Assembly (NCBI RefSeq): GCF_000143415.4
Contig: NW_003314302.1
Location: 18,065-82,064, forward strand
Source of the DNA: Selaginella moellendorffii
Taxonomy: Eukaryota; Streptophyta; Lycopodiopsida; Selaginellales; Selaginellaceae
Length of the DNA: 64,000 bases
Reading direction: 5' to 3'
Shown: in pieces, positions 1-10,836 of the stretch
How positions within the stretch are numbered: position 1 is the stretch's first letter
How the letters are laid out: the number at the start of each line of letters is the position of its first letter
The notes under the pieces: model-generated
Database searches by the model: none
What the model was told of the DNA's origin: nothing
What the model saw: only the letters and a program-made list of their open reading frames with translations
Translations under genes and position numbers: made by a program

Positions 1-614
1 AAAAATGCAAGTGCTCCTCAAAATAAAATGGTTATATAAACCATAACCTTACAACTTTGTTTATCAACTCTACGCTGGTAATGAAAACTCTGTACTTAAG
101 TTAACCAATTTCTATTAGATTGACATCAAAGGTTAGAATGTCTATGAAACGTGGATGACTTGGTTTTGAACTGGAATGAACCTGCTTCAAAACAAATTCG
201 GACCAAGCTTGCAAGTTTAATCCCACACTACCTTTGTTACGTGGCTTCAATGTTGATATCATTAACAAACTCCAATCATGGGCTTATAGGAATTGTGGTG
301 GTCAGTCTCTGCCCATTACTTACTCGCCCTAACTTACCTTCTTGATACTAAGTTTTCTTTTGATGACAAAATGAAAACGAATTCCCCTTGATGAACACTG
401 GAAAAGATCTCTTGTATTTTATTTATATTTTTTAACAGAGGAAAGGAGGTGACACTGCACTTTTTGAATCCTCAAATGAAATGGACATGTACCAAGAAGA
501 AGTAGAGCAATTCAGTATGCTCGCTCTTTGTAGTAAGCCACGATGACAAATCCACAGCCTGAGCTGCCAAAGATCAGCAAATTGGTCCAGAATTATAGCT
601 GACATACCGGTCTT
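1..614. other. AT-rich stretch, no recognisable gene
   Basis: I find no open frame with family resemblance on either strand. The minus strand from about 480 downwards would have to encode the rest of the phosphatase domain that begins in the fragment at 615-1236, but no such sequence is readable. This supports that fragment being truncated. Confidence 0.5.
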
Positions 615-1236
615 GTGTTTCCTACATTCCATGTACCCAAGAAAACACTGATATCATGCTCGGGTTCAGCTATTCTTGCATCTAAGTCCATTAAAACCTG
701 CAAATACATGACAACAACGAACATTTTTAAAAGTCAAGCAAACAGACTGATCACCTTCCCCGGCATTAATCTCTTCCCAGAAAGATCATACCACTTGGTT
801 TTTCCATCTTGACCACCTGAAATGAAACAGAGCAATAAGGTGGCACAAGGAGAAAAGACACCTTCCTCAGACCTCCCTTTTTATCGAGAAGATCAACAAC
901 ACGAACTTCCGTAGAAATCCCAAGCGAGTCTTCTCCTCCAAAACGTGTCTTAGAAACAATGTGTAACAGCAGAACTGCATTCTGCCCAACCACCCAAACT
1001 CGTCAGTAGAAAAAAACTTGCAAAGCTGCAAAAATTGTCCTTGATGTCAAAAGTGAAGCTCTGATTAACTCTAACGGATCCATTTTGCTCGATCGCTCCG
1101 ACCCGAATCTGGGAGCAGCCCAAAACAGAGAAGCAGTCAGGTAGCAGAGGAAAGAAAAAATAGGAATGTTGCACGTGAATGTGGGGACAAGACCTGTTTC
1201 TCTTGCCTGACCGCACCTGGCAATCCACTCTAGCAT
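615..1236 (-). pseudogene. decayed fragment resembling the start of an inositol polyphosphate 5-phosphatase
   Basis: Three exon-like blocks read on the minus strand. Block 1 (about 1000-855) gives VWVVGQNAVLLLHIVSKT and then STEVRVVDLLDKKGG. Block 2 (about 813-756) gives GKTKWYDLSGKRLMPG. Block 3 (about 685-612) gives PEHDISVFLGTWNVGNTRP. The FLGTWNVG string is the usual first strand of the inositol polyphosphate 5-phosphatase / EEP fold. Blocks 2 and 3 join in frame across a GT-AG intron, but block 1 joins block 2 out of frame, and a T7 run near 1013 interrupts the reading upstream. The catalytic remainder is absent to the left. I read it as a gene fragment; the family call rests mainly on one motif and could be wrong. 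Confidence 0.33.
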
Positions 1237-1654
1237 AGCAACCTAGCAGTCTTTCATTTGCATGTAAAAACCTCTGAAAACATAACGGAAGAAGTAGAAA
1301 TCTATCGTTTATAAAGTTAATTTGTAGTTTATAATTTTATCAACTGACTTTGAAAAGGTAGAACTCACCCAGCCAGCATATAATTCCCTTCACTTCCAAC
1401 TCCCACTGCTCAAAAAGCCACTGCAGATGCCCATCAAAAGTCAGCATGATTGGCTCTTAAGAAAATAAGATTTCCATTTTACCTAGGCAGTTGAAAGCCT
1501 AAGTGAGGTTTCTGGCTGCACATTCTTTTTGACAATGTTCCCAGTTTTGGAAAGCAGGAAATTACGATGGTTCTAACGCACAAACAATGCCAGGTCCTTG
1601 CTCATTATGACTGCTTTTTAAGGAAGTAACTCATTACGTGGTTTTGTAGCTGGA
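1237..1654. other. spacer without recognised gene
   Basis: AT-rich sequence between two decayed gene fragments. No coding similarity, RNA gene or repeat was recognised here. Confidence 0.5.
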
Positions 1655-4150
1655 ATGGACCACATACGAATGCATCCCAAATTCCTTCATTCTAACGCAA
1701 GAAGCCACAAGTGGGCTTTTGGTGGTAATTCAAATAGGCATATCACTGTTCCTCTTTTCTTTCTAATGCATGATCTTACACTTTTTGCAGCAATAGCAGA
1801 GCTGCTTGATAATGCACTCGACCAGACAACAAATGGAGTGACATTTGCCAACATAGATGTTCTCAAGAATCCAGTTAATGGCACGCCAATGCTTCTGTTT
1901 GAAGGTTTGTAAGACATTTTTTTTCCTTTTTTCTTTCTTTATGCAAGTAACATTGTATTTGTTAATTTAGACAATGGTGGTGGAATGACTCTTGATCATT
2001 TGCGACAATGTATGTCCTTTGGGTATTCTGTAAATGACACAGCCAGTAGAACAATTGGACAATGTAAGTGCCATCTTTTTTTTTACATTTTTTAATATTA
2101 TTTATACTACCAAATGGAAATGGTTTCAAGACAAGTACAACGCGCCTTGGTGCAGATGTCATTGTATTTTCAAAATCAAACACTGCAGTAGGTGACAGGT
2201 ATAAGAGTTGACTGCCATATTTTTCGCCACTTTATTTAACATTGTGTACAGATTTATTCAAAGTGTGGGATTACTCTCTTATAGCTTTCTCCGTGATACA
2301 GTGCAGCAAGATATTATAGTTCCAATGGTTTTGAGTGGATAAATTCTCTTAGATGTGTATTCATCACATTGTTCATATTTGCAGCTGAATTATGAAGGAT
2401 ATGGGCTTGAGTTAAAAGAGATCCATAAATGTACACATCAAGATTGGAAAATCATATGGACGTAATCACTAAATGGAGTCCTTATCAAAATGAAGAATCT
2501 ATTCATAGCCAAGTAAGTACTCTAGATCAATAATCTTAAGTTATGTGTCTCTACTATTCAAGTTCAAGAAAATTAATGACCAAGGGACAAGAATAATTAT
2601 CTATAATCTTTGGGAGAATGACGAGCAACAAATTGAACTAGACTTCAAATCTGATCCTCATGTATGTTTTATATTTTAAAAGTTTACTTTTCTGACACCC
2701 ATCAAGGATATCCGAATTAGAAACGGTCAACATGACATACAATGTGAAATGGCAAACAAATATTCCAGTATTAAACACTTTTTCCTGTACAAAAGTTCTC
2801 TACGGGTAAGAAAAAATTTAAAATACACTTTCTCATCCACTCAGGTTTGCAGGTATATATTTCAATGTTGTATTTGCATTTACCAGAAAACTTCAAGATC
2901 ACTCTTCGAAATCAAGAAGTTGAACACTCTGACATAAGGAGTGATGCAATGCATATAGAGCAATTTAATTTCAAGTTTCAAAATGATTTAAAAGTAGTTG
3001 TCCCCATTATTAAAATTTTCTTTGATATTTATTCAACTTTGAATGTAGATGTCTGCAAAAGTACACTTTTGGTACACACAACAAATAGATATACAAGGAT
3101 TTAATGTCTACCACAAAAACCGACTTATTAAGGTAACCAATCATTTAAAAAGATCATTTTTCTCATTTAATATATGACAGCCCTTTTGGAAAATATGGAA
3201 TTCATCACGAAAACAAGGGTGAGGTGTCTATGGCAAGTTTTACTATTCTACTATTAGTCTTTGATACATTCTTTAAGGTTATTTAGGAGTTTTGGAAGCA
3301 AACTTTGTGGAGCCCACTCATGATAAACAAGGATTTGAAAGAACACCTATTGTTCAACAATTAGAGTATCAACTGCAAATCATGCAGAAAAGATTATGGT
3401 TGGCTTGCTTGTTTATACCTTTTTATTAAGTTCTTTTTCTATACAGGAAGGACTTTCAGAAAAAGCAGACCGATAGACCAGTTGCTGATGTTGCTTTTGC
3501 TACCGAGAAAAAAAACATGATGCATAAAGAAAAAACTTTATACCAGTTTCAGAATGAACAACAAATAGAACATCTTCACGGTAGAACCTTTTAACACAAG
3601 AATGATGTTTCTTTGCTAAAATATATTCACAATGCTAATCATTGTCCTTAGATTGCGAGGACACAGAACATTTTCAAAGAAAAGCAAAGAAGGGATCGGA
3701 ATCTCACTTTGCTAATGAAATAGATAAGGTATTTGGTGTAAATTTGTGAGAAACATAACTTAAATTTAAGCTAACTCAAAATCTGATGATTTCCAGAATG
3801 AAAAATTACAAATGGCAGAGTATCTATTTAGAAAAAAAACAGACACTGAGATCACCTCCACATTGAAAGATGCTCAGCCAATACAGAACTTCCCTAAACT
3901 AGCTACATTGAGGGAACTATCACTGAAGTATGTATGAATTGTATCTATTACTGACTTTAAATTTCCATTTCAGAGCGGAGGCACATCTAAACATGGCAGT
4001 TGCTGAAAACCCAAAAGAATGTACTTGATCTTCCTCTAATCCCTCTCAGATGATTTTGTATTTTTTGAGCTGTATTTGTTATTATTACAGATTCAACAGC
4101 TGAACGGAATGATAAGTCTTATCAAGCGGTTGGCTATTCAATGAGCATGA
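1655..4150 (+). pseudogene. MORC/CRT1-type GHKL ATPase pseudogene
   Basis: MORC proteins are GHKL ATPases that act in plant gene silencing and pathogen responses. The order of conserved blocks is clear: MDHIRMHPKFLHSNARSHKW, then AIAELLDNALDQ (Bergerat N box, 1790-1835), DNGGGMTLDHL (G1, about 1972), GNGFKTST (G2, about 2116), LLSYSFLRDT, NLWENDEQQIELDFKSDPH and FWKIWNSS. It is broken in several ways. The intron before the G2 block ends in AA instead of AG (2113-2114). One base is missing near 2450, so DWK no longer runs into HMDVITKWSPY. Stops lie in the later exons after about 3210. The sequence beyond about 3470 is coiled-coil-like, Lys/Gln-rich and increasingly unreadable. The residues upstream of the usual MORC N-terminal start are not present. 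Family call is confident; inactivity is inferred from several independent lesions. Confidence 0.8.
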
Positions 4151-6295
4151 CAAATATTAAAATGAGATTGAGAAAAAGGAAAAACATTGTGTCTTACAGA
4201 TATTAAAAAATAGATTGAGAAAAAAAGTTTTAATCTATACTATGGTCCTCTCATCATTAATTAGAATGATGGTATAAAACAAATTCCAAATTGTCAGAAA
4301 ATAAACTAAATAAATCCAAATAATACAGCTCATCCAGCCAAACCAGATAGCAGCCCCCATGGAAGAGGAAGTCCATGTACGTATGGACGAGCTCCACCTG
4401 TGTAACAGACCACATGACATAGTTCCTCTCCTCAGGTGAGTGTGAAGGGTTTGGATTTGGCACACCAGCTTCTGCTTTAAAGGCAAAACCCAGCAGCAAA
4501 CTTTGTTGAAAGGGAACCAATTTCTTAGCTTTGACAAAGTAACACTGGCTTTTGCACCGTAATTTTTAAATATTACAGCTCTTCAATGATGGTTTGCAAA
4601 AGTTCCCATTACTCTACTTGGTAGATAGAAATATTGCTCTGCTGAATTACAATCATTTGGAACCTGCATAAAAAAAGGCTTACACTTGACTTTTGTGTTT
4701 CTGGATTACACAACATCAACTTCTAGCATACAAGACATGGAAACAAGCATTCTTTGTGCAAAAAAATCATCCAGCACAAGACCATTATCACAGTCATACA
4801 CTAGAAACCATGAGGAAACCAGGAGGAAGAGCGATACAGTATGGAAGAAAATGCGAGATAATTGACACAGTTCAAGCAGTGTACATGGATGAGAGCGGAA
4901 GAGGTGCAGCAGTACAAGGACTACCGTCCACAACAAGCCATATAGTTAGCAACAGCAATTTTGCATGATTGTTTATGTCTGGTGCTGCTACAGGTCGAGC
5001 ATTTGACTCGGGGTACCAGGGTAGTGGAGTAGACTTGCTTTATGATGCCCGACTGAATTTTCACGTACCGTTTGTCTCTTCCAGCTTAACGGCTGGGGTA
5101 GGACGAGGGTGGTTCGAGAGTTACATCGGAATCAGGTGTGGATCTTTTACTTGTCGCTGGGTTCTAACACCTGTTATCTTCAGCCTTTAGATTTTTGAAA
5201 AGGTTTCCTTAACCGTGCAAGACAAGCACCGGGAAATGGAGATTACACAGGTCATCTCACATGCATGCCCTACTGTCTGGCTTATTGGATCGCATGCTTT
5301 GAGCAGCTGGTTGGAGCTGGTTGGATTCGTCTGATTTTCAGACAAAGAATCAGATAAAAAAAGAAAGAAAAGGAAAGTGTTTTTCCTGGGAGTTGTTTCC
5401 CTTCGCACACACTTGCCATATAAAAGCTTAAGAATGCATCAAGTACAAATAAACGAAGATCAAACTGTTTCGCTATGGATCAAAATGGTGTTCAGTAGTT
5501 GCGTTCATAACCAGCAAGTGTAGCTGGAATTCGAGTGTTGGAAGATGCATCAGACACAATTCTGTGCTTATCTGGACGCAATCCGTTTCCGTGGGCGTTG
5601 TAATCCTCTTTGGTCCTTATAACCTTGGTAACAAAAGGGAAAGACCTAGAAAAACGCCTGTGACTAGATATGACCATACTGTGTCGGTTCTCTGTGATTT
5701 TCAAGTCATGGAACTCCATCATCAGCGATTCATCCTTTTGCCGCCGGCAGAATCAGAATAGTAAAGCAAAGATTCCTTGCGTGTTATGACTACCTTCTTG
5801 GATGTGACGCGCTGCGCCTGGGATCCATTATGGGCGAACCACTTTGAGAAGTTTACAAAACCTTCACAGAACGTTTATGTCTCTGCTTCTGCAGGTGGCT
5901 TGGGATGAATCGACAAGGCCATGATTCATTTAAGTTTTCTAGAGCACTTGCTGGTGGGAAAGAGGAGCCGTGTATTGCCACAGTTGTTATTAAACATGAA
6001 GATCGGTAGATCGTGGAAGGGGCTTTTGGCCGGTAGTGTAGAATCAGATTTTTTTTTTTAAAAATGAACAAAAACTTAAGTTTCTCGAGAAGATAAACTA
6101 CTTTTGCCACTAACTCTTCTGGAGAGGGAGGAGGAAGATAAAGTCGTAATCTTTTTTCCCCACTAATACAAGAATAAATTTTATTATTTCAACCAATGCA
6201 TATGCATCAAGGCAGTGATAACAACGTTGCCAACGGTTTGATAAATGTGAACATTATATAGCAGATATCACAGAGAAACCCTATCGTGAACAATC
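4151..6295. other. 2.1-kb region with short unassigned open frames
   Basis: Several frames of 60-100 residues occur on both strands. The most protein-like is on the minus strand at 4520-4257 (contains PNPNPSHSPEERNYVMW). On the plus strand, 4810-4966 and 4976-5120 (DSGYQGSGVDLLYDARLNF) read smoothly, and a minus-strand tail at 5650-5492 contains DYNAHGNGLRPDKHRIV. I do not recognise any of them and could not join them into a credible spliced gene. They could be remains of lost genes or terminal exons of lineage-specific genes. Confidence 0.35.
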
Positions 6296-8114
6296 ATGAA
6301 GTGCACAGATGATGGGATCAGAAGGGTCAAAGAAAATTCGAAAGAGGAACTCGTGTTGCGTGTGACGAATATAGATTCAAAGCCTGGTGCTCTGACCAAG
6401 AAGTTCTCTGTCACGGATGACAGAGAAATACTCGAGGCAATTGCATCACACCGAGTTTCAAGTTTAATAGATTCATGTGGTGCCCGTCTGAATTCGTTTG
6501 TAAAATTCCTAGACTACGCGTTCCTTGAGACAAATGGAAAACAGTAAGTGTATTTTCCTTTTGACAGAGCATTTTAAACACCAAAATATTCTGTAGGTCA
6601 TTGATTGTTTCGGATGCATGCTTCCTGGATGGTGGAGTATGGAAGCGCACACGCTCAAACCCTATCCTTCAAGATATGAAAGTGGTAAATCCTTTCTTTG
6701 GTTTTAATTCTAAAATAACTGCTACAATTGAACTTGCCAGGGACAAAAACGAGCCCAGGAGTCCATGGAAAAGGTATTTCACGACTAAACCAGTTTATTC
6801 AATTTGTTCCCTTTGATACAGGGAGAGAGCTCAAAAAAGGCCGTCATAAAAGAGGTGTTCATCAAAGAAATCAGTGACCGTTCTTACAGGTGGTCCTTCC
6901 GTGCAAGAGTCACACACAAGAACAAGTTGATACATTTCAACACGAAAAGATCTGGATGCATAATGTCATTTGACGTTGTCGATGTCCAGGGAACAGAGAT
7001 TAGAATTATTGGCTCCGACGATTGTGCCTTGGTTTTGTCAGATAAGATTGTACAGGGTATAGTGTATTCATTTTCTGGTAGTGGTGGAATACGACGTTCC
7101 AATCAGGCATACACACCATTTGAAGTGACATGGGAGATTCAGGCTAACAAAGGTATGGAGTTTACAGCTTTGGATGAGGATGCAACGTTCCCAAGAATTG
7201 TCTTGGCAAAAACAAGCATATTAAGTGCGTGTCAGAAGGAAAGGGACTCTTTTGTCGATGTGGTTGGTATTGTAATATGGATCGGTACAATTACAGTAAC
7301 ATCTCGTGACAGTGGAACTTTTGTGAAGAAGAGAACATTGTGTCTAGGTGATGATTCAGGCCACAGTGTTGATCTATGTCTCTGGGATTTAAAAGCAGAA
7401 GAAGAGGGCTCATATATACAGGAGCGGATAGACAGTGGAGTTCAGCCAATAATATGTGTCAAGGGTGGAAAGGTATCGGACTACAATGGTAAATCACTTT
7501 CAGCAATTGGTGTGAGCACCATTCTTATTGAACCGGAAATGGAAGCAGTGGCTGATTTGAGAGAATGGATGACATTGTACTACAATGTCACTAACTTCAT
7601 ACATTTGAGCACTTCATCATCCAGACAGACTGTTAGCTGCACCACTACTTTATCAGAGATATCAAACATGCAGTTAAAGGTGTTAGAGAGTTCCCCTATC
7701 TATAGAGTGATAGCTACTGTGAAGGAAATGAAGACAGATGAGTTTTACTATAATGCATGCATCAATGTCGTGAATGCACGGCAATGTGGCAAAAAAACTA
7801 CCCGAACAGCAGATGGTTGGTTCTGCAGTTATTGCAATATTGAGTCTGCCAACATGGAGTTCAAGTATGCTCTAAAGATGTGCATCGAGGATAGCAGTCA
7901 TGTGTGGGCCATTGCATTTCAAGAGGCTGCACAGGAAATAGTGGGAATGTCAGCAAAGGAACTAGCTACAATGCGAGATGAGAACTACCCTGCATTCTCA
8001 CTACTTATCGATGGTATCCGCTCAAAGATTTACAAATTCAAAATCTGGAGCAAGCTTGAAAAATACCAAGACATGGAGAAGCTAAGGTTCTATATACTTG
8101 GACTTGACACCTAA
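6296..8114 (+). CDS. RPA1: replication protein A 70 kDa DNA-binding subunit (RPA1-like)
   Basis: RPA coats single-stranded DNA in replication, repair and meiosis. Four exons are inferred: 6296-6543, 6597-6684, 6741-6773 and 6822-8114, giving about 553 residues against about 600-650 for typical RPA70. The N-terminal ~95 residues (LRVTNIDSKPG onwards) fit the protein-interaction OB fold. RSYRWSFRARVTHKNKL opens DBD-A and SFVDVVGIVIWIG lies in DBD-B. ARQCGKKTTRTADGWFCSYC contains the cysteine pairs of the DBD-C zinc ribbon. The linker after the N-terminal fold is short, and DBD-A appears to lack the loop with the usual N-E-A-A segment, so this may be a divergent paralogue. The ATG at 6296 opens an uninterrupted frame. 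All introns are GT-AG and about 50 bp. Confidence 0.88.
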
Positions 8115-8886
8115 GGTATGCAGATTCCATTCTAATCTTTTACATGTTGATATATTTATCTGTGTTTTGTTTTGTAGTTACATGGAACTTGCAAAAACAA
8201 ATAAAATAAAACACACCTCCTAGCAAACATCAGCTCTGTTTGATGGTTATCTGTAGCAAGAAAGGAATGTCAAGATACAAAAACTAAAAAAGGGAAAGAA
8301 CAACAAAAAATGATTCTCAAGTGGACAATAAATGACAAATGCATCAACTGTATCAGAATTTAGCATGTTATAATGAACAAACACATAGTCCACCAGAAAA
8401 TACAGTCATTTATACTTCAATACACATCACTTGCTTGCAGATGCAAAACCAGCAATTCTATACCAAAAATCCCTTTACCATACCATCCCATTAACTGCTC
8501 TTACCTCTGGAATGCCCAAATAATATACCAAATTGAGGAATATGATTGAGCCACCTCTTCATGTGTTGAATAATTCTTTTAAGCTTTGAGTCCAAGCTTG
8601 TATTATTCTATTCCAGTTAAACATTTAAGAAATAGTGTTTGGTTGCAATCACTAAGTAAAAACTAAATAAACCAAGTGCTTGTTACATATTGAACTTAAG
8701 TAAGTTTTAATAAATTGTTCTCTTTTTAGAATTAACATCTAACTATCCCAGCGGAGCTGGGTTCCCTGCTAGTAGTATCTACCATAAGTAAAATTGAATA
8801 TTCTAAAAATGGAATATGTGACACCGATGCCAAAATAGCAACTTTAAATAAAGAGTTTGATGATGATAGTCACATTCAGAATAACT
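8115..8886. other. AT-rich intergenic region and 3' UTR
   Basis: It follows the RPA-like stop codon. It contains AAATAAAA at 8199 (possible polyadenylation signal). No coding similarity is seen. Confidence 0.5.
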
Positions 8887-8959
8887 GGCCTATGCAGGTC
8901 TCGAACCTGCGACCTTGGCGTTATTAGCACCACGCTCTGACCAACTGAGCTAATAGGCC
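8887..8959 (-). tRNA. tRNA-Ile (anticodon AAU)
   Basis: The minus strand folds into a complete 73-nt cloverleaf. The acceptor is GGCCTAT paired with ATAGGCC. The D arm contains AGCTCAGTTGGTCAGAGC. The anticodon stem TGGTG/CGCCA encloses loop CTAATAA with anticodon AAT. The T arm is GCAGGTTCGAGACCTGC. No intron is present and CCA is not encoded, as expected for a nuclear eukaryotic tRNA. Internal A and B boxes are intact, so Pol III transcription is likely. Confidence 0.96.
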
Positions 8960-9461
8960 TTAGGCATTGATTAAACTCCTGTAATGTGGCATCTAAGTTT
9001 TTTCTAGAGTTAAAAAAATGAACGCTAGCTCCATTGTCTCTCCTCTTTTCGTGTTTGTGCCCTCCAGTCAATCGCTCAATCCTGAAACTCTGGCTGATTA
9101 GCTGTGCAAACAAAAGCGAATATTGAAAGAATGTTTCCTTCCAGCATTTTGACCGCTGAACAACAGATGCTGCACCAACTAATCAAACGTCCCAAAACCA
9201 TAATGGACATTACATTTTACCTTGAATGAGGGGAATGCACAATTATGTAATTAATCTTTTGCTTGATTTTGTTTATTAAAATGTTTTCTCCCCAATTATA
9301 ATTTAAGTCTGATGTAAATTTCTCCATGAAACAATGGGTTTGGCCGAAAAGGCTTTCATTCAATTAACCTTGATCTTTTCTTGAGTGGCGGCGGGCCACG
9401 TGGAAAAGTCTTAAAATTATTGATGTTGGTGTGACCTTGAGTTGTGCTGCAGGAGGCGACT
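8960..9461. other. intergenic region with a G-box
   Basis: No gene was recognised. A palindromic CCACGTGG G-box lies at 9396-9403, about 60 bp upstream of the glycosyltransferase relic's ATG. It may be part of that gene's former promoter. Confidence 0.45.
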
Positions 9462-10732
9462 ATGGCGGATTCTCAATACAAGCACATCCTTGTATTTTCA
9501 CATCCACTGCTTGGCCACGTAATTCCCATGCTCCTCATCAACCAGGACTGCTTGGAGTCGGTGACCAAGATCCACGAAGAGCTTGTAAGCAAAGGAGACT
9601 TCTCCAAAGAGGTTGGATCACATCAAGGCCATGTTTGAGGCTTGGCAAAACTCAGGCAAGCTTGCCGAGCAAGCCGGACAGAGCTCTCGAATCCAATCGC
9701 GTTCCAATCTCGTTTGTGCTGGCCGACTTTACGCTGAAGCGGAGCCAAGCTGTCGCGGACAAGCTCAAAGTTCCCAGAATTGCTTTGGCGATAATTGGTT
9801 CCCAGGAGCTTGCTTCATCTCTCAGGGTATTTACAATCCTCTCTCAGGTAAGAACTTCCAGGTTCTCGTCAAGAACTTCACTTTGATCCTTCTTTAGAGA
9901 TCGAGGACGACGATTTGGACAAGGCGATCGATCTCCGAGGGCCGAGGCTTTCCAAAGTTGAAGGTCTCCGACTGTCTTCCACGCATCTCACAGTTTCCAC
10001 TGGAAGCTCTCCTGCAGGCCATGGAGGTGGCAAAGATGGCCAAGATTCCTCCTTGTAAACTCTTGCTAGGAGCTGGAGGGCGAGGCATACAAATCCACGC
10101 TCGAAACACACAAGCTTTCAATCCATTTCGCGGGGCCGCTGCTTGCCTCGCCGGTGCTGGGATTGGATCACTACTGTTTGCAGTGGCTAGACACCACGCT
10201 CGGTGCTCTTCGCCTCGTTCGGATCCCACCTATAGTTTCCAGCGTCCGAGCTCGAGAATATCCTCCTGGGCATCGAAACCAGCGGGAAGAAATTCCTACT
10301 AGCCTTCCCGGACGGATGCAATTGCGGGCGATTTCTCTCCATGGCTGCTCTCCTTCTTCGATCGATACAAGAGCGACTCAAGTGATCTCGAGCACCGGCA
10401 GGGATTGATCGTTCCATGGGCTCCACAGCGAGCGGTTCTATTGCACCCATCCATTGGTGGGTAGTTTTTCACTCACTATGGATGGAATTCCATGCTAGAG
10501 AGCATCGCTGGAGGTGTTCCAGTGATTGGAGAAGCCAATCCTTGGAGATCAGTTTGGAGTGAGGAGGCTTGCATTGGATTGCTGGAGAATTGGATTCGAG
10601 ATTGAGGAGGACAAGAACAAGATCTTGAGCAAGGACGCCGTAGAAAGAGCAGTTAACGGCTTGTTTGGCAGTCAGCATCTTTATGTTAATGCCGCAGAGC
10701 TCAAACAATCACTAGAAAAGGTAGTCCAGTAG
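9462..10732 (+). pseudogene. UDP-glycosyltransferase (family 1 UGT) pseudogene
   Basis: Plant UGTs move sugar from UDP-sugars to small molecules. The start MADSQYKHILVFSHPLLGHV is typical of the acceptor-binding N-terminus. The C-terminal PSPG box is readable near 10415-10520 as VPWAPQRAVLLHPSIGG, a stop codon (TAG at 10453), then FFTHYGWNSMLESIAGGVP. Frames also shift after about residue 45, around 9640-9700, around 10030-10150 and after 10590, and the usual region after HVIPML is shortened. The HxxG histidine, the PSPG Trp and the GWNS segment can still be read, so decay looks fairly recent. Function is lost on this reading. Assembly errors are unlikely to explain so many lesions. Confidence 0.87.
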
Positions 10733-10836
10733 TGCCCAGATTAATAAGGATTTCAAACATCTATAACAATAATGAATGTTTTGGCCCGGCTGGTTTTACA
10801 AATTAGAATGTTTATAAACAAGTGAAGCTTGACGGC

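Noticed and set aside
4235-4537. 100-codon minus-strand frame
   Set aside because: Cys/Trp/Ser-rich, reads as an off-frame shadow of the smoother frame at 4520-4257, and neither joins other exons.
8887-8959. Organellar origin of the tRNA-Ile
   Set aside because: The AAU anticodon is the standard nuclear eukaryotic isoleucine form, and no flanking plastid or mitochondrial sequence is visible.
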